DNA from: Adiantum capillus-veneris
Taxonomy: Eukaryota > Streptophyta > Polypodiopsida > Polypodiales > Pteridaceae
Reading direction: 5' to 3'
Assembly (NCBI GenBank): GCA_014529385.2
Contig: CM043962.1
Coordinates: forward strand, 35,863,598 to 35,927,597
Length of the DNA: 64,000 nt
In this document: piece by piece, positions 57,701-64,000 of the stretch
How the letters are laid out: every line of letters begins with the position of its first letter
Position numbering within the stretch: position 1 is the stretch's first letter
Program-made: the position numbers and the translations under genes
Notes under the pieces: model-generated
Told to the model about the DNA's origin: nothing
Database searches by the model: none
Seen by the model: only the letters and a program-made list of their open reading frames with translations

Positions 57701-58672
57701 CTAATGTTGTATGTTGATGACATGTTGATTGCAAGTGCTAACATGCAGGACATCAAAGACCTAAAAGAGGAGCTGTCCAAATCTTTTTCAATGAAAGATT
57801 TAGGTGCTGCAAAGAGGATACTTGGTATGAAAATATCAAGGGACAGGACGAAGAAAACAATAAAGCTATCTCAAGAAGATTACATCAAGAAGGTACTAGA
57901 AAGGTTTGCAATGCAAAATGCAAAACCAGTTTCTACACCTTTGGCTGGCCATTTTAAACTAACGAAGGATATATGTCCAAAGACACAAGAGGAGATAGCC
58001 TATATGTCTAAAGTTCCATATGCTGCAGCGGTAGGTTCTCTAATGTATGCTATGGTCTGGACAAGGCCAGACATTGCACATGCAATGGGAGTTGTGAGTA
58101 GGTTCATGGACAACCCAGGTAAAGAGCATTGGCAAGCTGTGAAGTGGATACTTAGGTATCTAAAAGGGACAACAACAAATGCTTTGTATTTTGGAGGAAC
58201 TGATATTTTTCTAGAAGGGTATGCTGATGCAGATATGGCAGGTGACAAAGATACTCGAAGGAGCACTACTGGCTATGTGTTCACGGTTGGAGGCACATCA
58301 GTAAGTTGGGCTTCAAAGCTGCAGAAAGTGGTTTCACTTTCTACCACGGAAGCAGAGTATGTAGCAATGACGGAGGCAAGCAAAGAAATTCTGTGGTTTC
58401 ACAGATTCTTAGAAGAGCTTGGATTCAAACAAGACAATTGTGTCTTGTACAGTGATAGCCAAAGCGCTATCCATCTTGCGAAGAACTCAGCCTTTCATTC
58501 AAGGACAAAGCACATTGAGGTGAGATATCACTTCATACGCACTCTTTTTGAAGAGGGACAACTAAAGCTAGGAAAGGTGCATACAAGTGAAAATCCTGCA
58601 GACATGTTTACAAAGGTGGTCAACAAGGAGAAGTTGAGCTTTTGCTTATCTTCAATCGGCATTCAAGGATAA
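54791..58672 (+). CDS. COP-5 gag-pol polyprotein (1293 aa, intact)
   Basis: The single frame from the ATG at 54791 encodes all functions needed for copy-and-paste transposition. Gag comes first, with a zinc knuckle CWNCGKIGHVKKDC at residues ~234-247. Protease has WIVDSGASFHVT (Asp ~291). The integrase zinc region begins near residue 418 (WHYRLGH ... CEDC), and the core has D481 (HFDVWGP), D544 (RSDNGG) and E580 (ILERMNR), a D-D-35-E spacing. Reverse transcriptase has YVDD at ~974-977 (LMLYVDDML). RNase H begins near 1146 (GYADADMAGD), with TTEAEY and YSDSQSAI. The length is typical of copia. An in-frame GTG lies 9 bp upstream, but ATG is preferred and equals the COP-1 start. Unusual residues are NTAFPHGD (usually FLHGD) and NGGKY (usually NGGEY), neither catalytic. 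MYAMVWTRPDIAHAMGVVSR fits the Tork/TNT1 lineage. Confidence 0.97.
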   Translation: MAEEGKLKIEKFNGENYQHWKMQIEDYLYQKDLYLPLGGLAKKPATMADEAWIVLDRKALGTIRLSLASTVAFNVSEMKTTEDLMKSLDDFYEKPSASNKVFLMKRLFNLKMAENGSVAEHLNDFNTNISQLRSVKINFDEEVRALLILSSLPDSWDSLVMAVSNSISGTNTLKFDDVVGVLLSEEMRRRSTGESSSAALSVETRGRPKERFKNQKGRDHSRRSKSRTKSVLECWNCGKIGHVKKDCWSKKKKETESQDNKPTSEANVVGKVEQDALILSLDNVSNSWIVDSGASFHVTPHKQHFQDYTKGNFGYVYLGDDEACEIVGKGTVSVKTANGNEWKLKDVRHVPSLRKNLISTGQLDDEGHNIAFENKRWKISKGSLVVAKGEKVGTLYLCTVSTQPSACAATTEVGSAVWHYRLGHMSAKGMQILQTKKLLPGLKEVDLEFCEDCVYGKQKRVKFQKSGNERKNKKLELVHFDVWGPASTPSRGGSLYYVTFIDDATRKTWVYVMKNKSNVFSIFQRWKAFVENETGTKVKCLRSDNGGKYCSQDFERFCASNGIRRQRTTPRTPQQNGILERMNRTIMERARSMRLHAGLPLELWAEAVSTSVYLINRSPSTALDGGVPEEAWTGKPVNYAFLKVFGCEAFMHIDRSLRSKLDAKSKKCFFIGYGEGDFGYHLWNPEDGKILRSRDVIFNEQNMYKDYLERKQTKETGDEYIELEDGEDSRIANGDNVQQRQPNEEPQPIPRRSTRASRPPERFVPSFNHLLISDSGEPESYEEAMQHESKEEWTKSMQVEMDSLHHNQTWELVELPKGKRALQNKWVYKIKEEEGGKKRYKSRLVVKGFSQKKGIDFNEIFSPVVKMNSIRLVLSLVAAHDLNLEQMDVNTAFPHGDLEEEIYMLQPKGYEVKGKEKMVCRLKKSLYGLKQASRQWYLKFDRWMLDHGFTRCNSDHCVYTKNLGDGKFIILMLYVDDMLIASANMQDIKDLKEELSKSFSMKDLGAAKRILGMKISRDRTKKTIKLSQEDYIKKVLERFAMQNAKPVSTPLAGHFKLTKDICPKTQEEIAYMSKVPYAAAVGSLMYAMVWTRPDIAHAMGVVSRFMDNPGKEHWQAVKWILRYLKGTTTNALYFGGTDIFLEGYADADMAGDKDTRRSTTGYVFTVGGTSVSWASKLQKVVSLSTTEAEYVAMTEASKEILWFHRFLEELGFKQDNCVLYSDSQSAIHLAKNSAFHSRTKHIEVRYHFIRTLFEEGQLKLGKVHTSENPADMFTKVVNKEKLSFCLSSIGIQG

Positions 58673-58732
58673 GAAGCCAGAATGGAAAGCAGTCACAGGT
58701 TTGGTTTGGAGATCAGTCTCCAAGTGGGAGAT

Positions 58733-59505
58733 TGTTAAGTATGGAGCCCGATTTATCCTTGTAATTTTCAGTGGTAAAAGCGCACATTTGTAAGGCCCCC
58801 ATTATGAGGAGAAGCCATCGTGCGTGAAGGAATATCACTCACCGGAAACCAAAATTTTCACGGACAAGAATCAGGGGGGGGACTTTTTTTTTTTGGTCGG
58901 AATATTCTTTTTCACCGGAATATTATGGCCGGACGGCGGCCGGAAAGTGGTCGGAAAACAACCGGTCGGTTGGCCGGTGGCCGGTAGTCAATGGCCGATG
59001 GCCGGTGGTCGGAAGTCAATGGCCGGTGGCCGGTGGCCGAATTCAATGGCCGGTGGCCGAATTCAAAAGCGGACTTGTCTTCTCAAGGGCGGCCACACAT
59101 GGGCGGATTGGAGGGTTCGATTTGGACTTATTCCCACAAGGGCGGCTACACATGGCTGTCTCTAATAAGAGAGGGCAACCCTTTTGGCCTATAAAAGGAG
59201 GCCATTTCTACACACATTTCATAGTGTGGAGTTGATGCAACAAGGTGAGTGTGAGGTGGTGAGAGTGAAGCAAGGCGGGAGCTCCATTAAGGGTATAATC
59301 CCTTTGTAAATTACTTCTTGTTTTGAAGTACTAAAGCCATTGAGTGGCTGCTTTCACGTGGACGTAGCCCACATTGGGTGAACCACGTATATCGTGTGTA
59401 CTCTCTCTCTCTCTCTCTACTCTATAATCTCGTGTATGTAAATCTGTCTTTCTCCATTAAGTAATCTACTCAATTATCTATTTAGCTACGTCTTATTTCC
59501 TAACA
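58733..59505 (+). repeat. COP-5 3' LTR
   Basis: 773 bp, with the same ends as the 5' LTR. It is longer because of an insertion near 58877-58912 that adds a T run and a second GGAATATT(C) copy. The TATA box is at 59190-59197. It is followed by GTATT. Confidence 0.96.
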
Positions 59506-59811
59506 GTATTCTCGTCCATACTTGTCGACAACTATAGATCTCCATTGACAGTCGACTCTGTATGTGTAGACATATAAGAGCTTGTAATCCGTTATCTCTT
59601 TTAGGTATGGATCTGAGCACCTATAAAGATTGACCTCATTGTCCTCAATGTATCTATATAGTCCTTCACTCTCATGACCAATCATCCAAACTCTCTCAAC
59701 AAGATGGATCTTTATCAATTGCAAGTTTGGAAGATCCATTGTGGGAGGATATTCCTCTATCGTCGGGATCTCCAAGCTTGTGTAAGCTGCGTTTGAATCT
59801 AGGGTAGACAT
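59506..59811 (-). pseudogene. WPK-B gag N-terminal fragment
   Basis: On the minus strand the ATG at 59811 starts MSTLDSNAAYTSLEIPTIEE and stays open through DCQWRSIVVDKYGREY to the COP-5 insertion. The reading phase continues on the other side of COP-5 at 53978, counting one copy of GTATT, so both parts belong to one gag. The N-terminal region is not similar to anything I recognise. It is preceded by the long leader. Confidence 0.78.
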
Positions 59812-61958
59812 GATTTCTAGGCTTAAGAGCTTTTGCTTGGTTCAAGTAGACTCAGTCCACTGTGTTCAAGTGCTTTGGTTAGGGAAAAGTCGAAACTATG
59901 TCCAAAACCGCAACCGTTTCGTCACAATTCTCGCAAATTGTCGCTTTCAGACGCCCCTAACTTCCAGATGCATTTTGAGGCCTCAAACGACGTTTTTTTC
60001 AAAGTTGACCTAAATAGTTGATGTAGACATACATTTAGTTCAAGCTTTACTCTAAGATCTGTAGAGCCTCTCTCAGGCTACGTTTTGATATAAAAACTTT
60101 TCCAATCCGACACCGTTTGTGAAAGTTATGGCCAAAACAGTGAATTGCAGTTTAGAATGGTCAAAATGAGTCCAAATTCAATTTAAAAGAAGGTTTGGGA
60201 TCTCTATGACACTGTGAACACTTATGTATGATCAAAAGTACAGTTGGACCCTAAAACGCGTAGTATGTCTAACTACTCTGTTTCAGCTCAAACTTGCACT
60301 GTAGCTTCCCCTTGATGTGCTTAACTCATAGCTATTTTTACTTTTTGATTCTGACACCTATAGGTTGGTCAAATGATCAAGAATCTGTTCCAAAAGCCTG
60401 ATGTTTTTTCTGATGAATTCCTAAGTCAAATCAACTCCAAATTGGACCAAATTTGACTAGGAGGCTTGCCTAAGGCTATACAACAACATGGTATGGTCAC
60501 AGTAGAATTTTGGTTTCAGAATCATGAAGTAGACATCCTACGCGTAGGATGTCTTTTTGCCCAGAATGAACCCAAACTTGAGCCACAGACTCTCCTTAAG
60601 GTGCTGATCACTGTGGTATGCTCATAATTTTGTTTAGAGTCCAAAATCACACAGAAGACATCCTACGCGTAGAATGTCTTTTTGGCCTGTTTGACCCCAG
60701 ACTTGTCCCATAGCCTCCCCTTGATGTCAGTAACCCAGTGGTATGCTTAGATTTTGGTTTGGATGTCAAAAGTCCCAAATTTTAGCTGTTCTTGCCTTTT
60801 TTGTTCAAAAATGGTGAAGTTTGCTCAATCTTCCCTTTCACTGACCCAAATGAGATGAAATTTATCACATGCACTCAAAACATCATGTATAACATGCCCA
60901 TGGAACCATCCTATGGTTTGGTCTCAAAATTAGTCCTTGGACACAATTTGGGTAGGATGTCTGGCAATTCTCGTCTTTTGGCTTTGATCTGTCAAAATTT
61001 GGTCAAATTTCCACTTTCCAGGTGAAAATAGGGTAAAACCTACCTTCTAAATACACTGGTAACCTCAGATTTTCAAAAAAAAAAACCCAGATCACCCTAT
61101 GGACATCCTACGCGTAGGATGTCTATTGCTTATTTTTTTAGACTGAAGTGTCCCTGATGCTTCCTTATGCTCTCAGCAAGTGCAAGTATGCTTCACAATT
61201 GCAAAAACATGCAAAAATCACTCAATTAAGCCTTTGCTGAAATTTTACGTTTTCTGACTCCGCCTTTTGGCTTTTGGTCAACAAAAATAGGGAAAGACAC
61301 CCAAGTCAATATGTTACTGGGGTAAAACCTACTCTCTGAACCCATTGGTGCAGTCAGAATTTTCAAATTTGGTCTCCAGAACCCCCTTGAGACATCCTAC
61401 GCGTAGGATGTCTATGTTTACAGAATTGTAGGTTTTCTTCACAGATTCGTTGCAAATGCTCTTTTATATGCACAGCATCAGTTAGTCATACAAAAAAACA
61501 TCCACACAAGCTTGTTTAATGCATTTTTACCCTCAAAAGCACACTTTTCCGTGATTTCAAATGCAATCAAGCACTTTAGCAAATAATTCATGACTGAATA
61601 GCTCTAGATAAGAATTGGATCACTTACCTAAAGCTACTCCTACAAATCATATGGGGTTTTGCATCTATGAGTAGACAAACGCTTCAATGCCACACATGGA
61701 CTAGTAAACGCTTTTATCACCTCACAAATCACTCGACCACCAACAACTACTCTAATCCACATATCCTAACTAAACCTATCTAGTCGCAGACCCTCGGTAA
61801 GACACACGCTTCCTGGCTATCCACTTGATCGCGGAATATCCTCTTCCGGATCCACTTAAGAAAAACGCTTTCTTTAGCCAAAACTAAATCAAGCAACCAT
61901 CACACGAGTGTTAGTAGGAAACCTACTTAGGTCCTTGTGTCCCCGGCAACAATGCCAA
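59812..61958 (-). promoter_or_regulatory. WPK-B leader with repeated ACGCGT palindromes
   Basis: This 2.1 kb stretch lies between the 5' LTR and the gag ATG. The primer site (minus strand TTGGCATTGTTGCCGGGGA, near 61940-61958) directly follows the LTR. Inside are palindromes centred on ACGCGT: perfect copies of ATCCTACGCGTAGGAT with GAC/GTC flanks at 60531-60554, 61100-61123 and 61390-61413, a one-mismatch copy at 60656-60679 and a half copy near 60253. The spacing is irregular. No open frame in the leader is convincing. Such symmetric motifs could be protein-binding sites or RNA hairpins. Confidence 0.8.
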
Positions 61959-62921
61959 TGTTGGAGGGAGCGACTCACACATCCATGAAGTGCATGCAAA
62001 CACTACCTAGATCAACATAATGTCAATCGAGGACACAGATGACACGATAGGCACACGGAGGAAATCTCTTTAGCTTGTCAAGCTGAGACCATCCTACACA
62101 TACAACACTCTGGAAGGCCAACTAAACCACAATCAAGAACCTCACTGCTCTCAACTACACCACCTAGCCACATACACACATACGAAAGGTAACTCACCTA
62201 ATCATGCCAGATTAGTACGAAACTTAAGGAACACCATCCCCTCACTAGGATACACCTGTCCCTAATCTTCTACACTCAAAACCCTCACTCTAAACCCATC
62301 TGCGGAAAACGCGTAGGATGACAGAACAGAATTTTGAAAGTTCCCGAAACTGAAATTTATGAGTACCGATGCGTAGCTTATGTCGCCACGATTCTATAGA
62401 CTACTAGCACGCAGAAAACAAACATTGTTTGATACACTTACGGCCACAAATAGCTCGTAGATGCGTCGGCGTGTGCGCTTCGTCTCGCGTGGAATGCTTG
62501 GCGTTGTCGCGTAGCTCTCCTCGAGCCTACAACAATGGTGCATTCGGATCTCCAATGTGTTGAGCGAGCTGAGAGTAGCGAGAGGATAAAGCTCACGCTC
62601 ACTCTCTTTCTCTCTCACACACAGTAGACGGCAGCGCTAAAAGTTTTGATTATGATAAAAGTCTTCTTTACAAAATGACCTAGGTACCTTATATACTAAG
62701 GCTACCTTAGGTTTAACCAAAAATGGGGTTGAAAGGGAAGGGTCAAATGGCTTTGTATTTGCAATATGGAAGTGCCATTGCACCCCGGCTTCTGAAACTA
62801 GAATAACTACTCATTACAAATGACGTTTATAGCCATAATCTGCAGCATTTCATGACTCGCAAAAGATAAGACTTTGGTACGAAAGTTGAGTTATGTTGTG
62901 TTGTTGACCCAGCGGTCAACA
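61959..62921 (-). repeat. WPK-B 5' LTR
   Basis: 963 bp, starting TGTTGACCGCTGG at 62921 and ending CCTCCAACA at 61959. The TATATAAGGT box is near 62686-62695. About 30 scattered differences from the 3' LTR, mostly transitions. The right flank is TGCAT. Confidence 0.94.
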
Positions 62922-62926
62922 TGCAT

Positions 62927-64000
62927 AGTTATGTGGATCTTGCATGATGATGATAATGACGGGTAAGGTTTGAGAACTTTCAACAGTTCATTCAAAAAGG
63001 GTGAAAGTGGTGTTTCAAGATCAAGTTTCATCAGTGATAAAAAAGTAGCAGTTGTGTCCAAGTTCGTGTGTGTGGGCATTCAGATGTTTATATTTCATGT
63101 TGGCTCAACAAGCCATTGACTAGGTGACTCAAATAGTTGATCAACTATGGGCCTTTGCCTCAACTCAAGTTGCTTTGCCTCCTCCTTGGCTTTGGCCTAA
63201 GCAAAGCCCCAATGGTAACTCAACACAAGTTTCACACATTCAGACAAAGGGATGGAAGCCATGTGCCCCTCATGAGTGCTACAACAAGGCATCTATTTTA
63301 TGAGTCTCAAAACAAGGCATCTATTGCATAAATTCTACAACGAGGCATCTATTTCATAGAACGAGACTCAAATACACAAAAGGCAAGTTAGCCATTCTTG
63401 CAAATGTGAAAAGCACACTAGGCCTTTTTTTGAGAAGCCTCTACAACTTTGAATCGACTCTGCAACGTCTACTACCCGCGTGATGTGGTGGTAAAAAAAT
63501 CAATGCTTTTGGTTTTCATAGCAACATGACATGTCATGTGGTTTTCTCTCATTCCCAAGTTTGAAAACATGTTGGTAGGATAGAAAATTATGCACTTGAT
63601 GTAGCATAATTAGGATTGATATTTAGTCATGATAGGTTGGAATCTTGTCTTAGGAAAAACACTGATTCTCCCTGTGTAATATTAATATTATATTTTAAGG
63701 TTTTATGCAATAGTGGCAAGCCCTTTTTATAGAGACTTGGGCATGGTGACATAAGGTTTGTTTGCTATTTATTGTGCTAGGTTGGTATTCCATCGTAAGG
63801 AGAACATTTACTCTTGCAATGAGTCATTAACATTTTATTCTAAGGTTTTGTGCAAGATAATGATGATCCCCTCTCATAGAACGTGGGGGTGTGACCTTGG
63901 GGGGTGCATTATGTAATCATGTTAATGTATAACGTGCGTTTGAAAGGAGCTGTTTTAAAATGCAAAAAAATTAAGAAATTTAACAGAGATACATTAAAAT
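62927..64000. other. Unassigned flank of WPK-B
   Basis: AT-rich sequence with no recognisable gene, LTR or TIR. Two related words, TTTTAAGGTTTTATGCAA near 63693 and TTCTAAGGTTTTGTGCAA near 63838, suggest a weak ~145 bp repeat. Short frames (62891-63079, 63137-63331) have no family features. It should be the continuation of 41661-41744, the pre-insertion target of WPK-B. Confidence 0.5.

Larger units (their letters stand above)
53979..59505 (+). mobile_element. COP-5, complete Ty1/copia (Tork/TNT1-like) element
   Basis: A 5527 bp element with perfect GTATT duplications, LTRs 53979-54717 and 58733-59505, an initiator-Met primer site at 54720-54731 (TGGTATCAGAGC), a single uninterrupted gag-pol and a polypurine tract CAAGTGGGAGAT (58721-58732). 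By hand count the LTRs differ at about 12-14 of ~739 aligned positions, plus one ~34 bp insertion in the 3' LTR. It interrupts WPK-B gag and is the youngest-looking, possibly autonomous, element here. COP-1 is an older relative. Confidence 0.97.
41745..62921 (-). mobile_element. WPK-B, long-LTR gag-protease element with nested COP-3 and COP-5
   Basis: Minus-strand LTRs at 61959-62921 (5') and 41745-42706 (3') bound a 21.2 kb span. The flanks GGCAT (41740-41744) and TGCAT (62922-62926) match at four of five bases. Removing COP-3 and COP-5 leaves about 10.7 kb: a leader of 2.1 kb, gag, protease, W-x-P-K repeats and 1.7 kb of 3' sequence. No reverse transcriptase, RNase H or integrase is visible, so it would depend on another element. 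The LTRs differ at roughly 3% of sites by hand count. Confidence 0.92.

Noticed and set aside
60531-61413. ACGCGT palindromes considered as CRISPR repeats or terminators
   Set aside because: Spacing is irregular (about 125-450 bp) and the sequence is eukaryotic; no U tract follows as in bacterial terminators.
63137-63331. 64-codon frame near the right edge
   Set aside because: Short, no family features, no splice or promoter context; expected by chance in this sequence.

Overview
The window is a solid block of nested plant transposable elements. I found no cellular gene, rRNA, tRNA or CRISPR array. The organism is almost certainly a land plant with a large, repeat-rich nuclear genome. The reasons are tRNA-iMet-type primer sites (TGGTATCAGAGC), Ty1/copia and Ty3/gypsy elements with plant-type pol motifs, a chromovirus chromodomain, and long-LTR elements with TGGCGCCGTTGYCGGGG-type primer sites. 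The species cannot be named from sequence alone.

Names used here: CHR-1 and CHR-2 are chromoviruses (Ty3/gypsy, minus strand). COP-1 to COP-5 are Ty1/copia elements. GYP-3 is a long Ty3/gypsy element. WPK-A and WPK-B are gag-bearing elements with a repeated W-x-P-K motif and no visible reverse transcriptase. HPS is a hairpin satellite. TTAA-1 and hAT-1 are small DNA transposons.

Layout from the left. CHR-1 (1-3075, minus) keeps its 3' LTR and the RNase H/integrase/chromodomain part of pol, and is cut by COP-1 (3076-4202). From 4203 to about 35530 the base sequence is one HPS array with a ~190 bp period made of alternately inverted ~95 bp halves. Later insertions split it into five islands: 4203-5187, 14756-15527, 20610-20989, 32123-33433 and 34887-35530. 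The inserts are COP-2 (5188-9390, with a piece at 15528-15672), WPK-A inside the COP-2 3' LTR, GYP-3 (20995-32122) and hAT-1 (33434-34886). After WPK-A inserted, a segment of about 5.85 kb (14755-20609) was inverted. Reversing it on paper rejoins WPK-A, its ATACA target duplication and a satellite unit. TTAA-1 sits in the WPK-A leader.

The right half starts with CHR-2 in the order pol-LTR-gag on the minus strand (about 40310 to 35540), so one LTR serves two partial copies. Next come a decayed COP-4 (40311-41660) and the large WPK-B (41745-62921, minus), which has 962-963 bp LTRs and a near-matching 5 bp target duplication. WPK-B carries two younger insertions: COP-3 (44426-49408, duplication GATGC, in-frame pol deletion) and COP-5 (53979-59505, duplication GTATT). 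COP-5 is the only element with an intact 1293-codon gag-pol and could be autonomous. The last ~1.07 kb (62927-64000) is unassigned.

The most unusual content is the hairpin satellite, the WPK elements (gag with or without protease, fused or adjacent to arrays of W-[VIA]-P-K motifs, with an extra internal polypurine tract), the ~4 kb coiled-coil coding region after the GYP-3 integrase, and perfect ACGCGT-centred palindromes in the WPK-B leader. LTR differences and stop patterns below are hand counts, not alignments.
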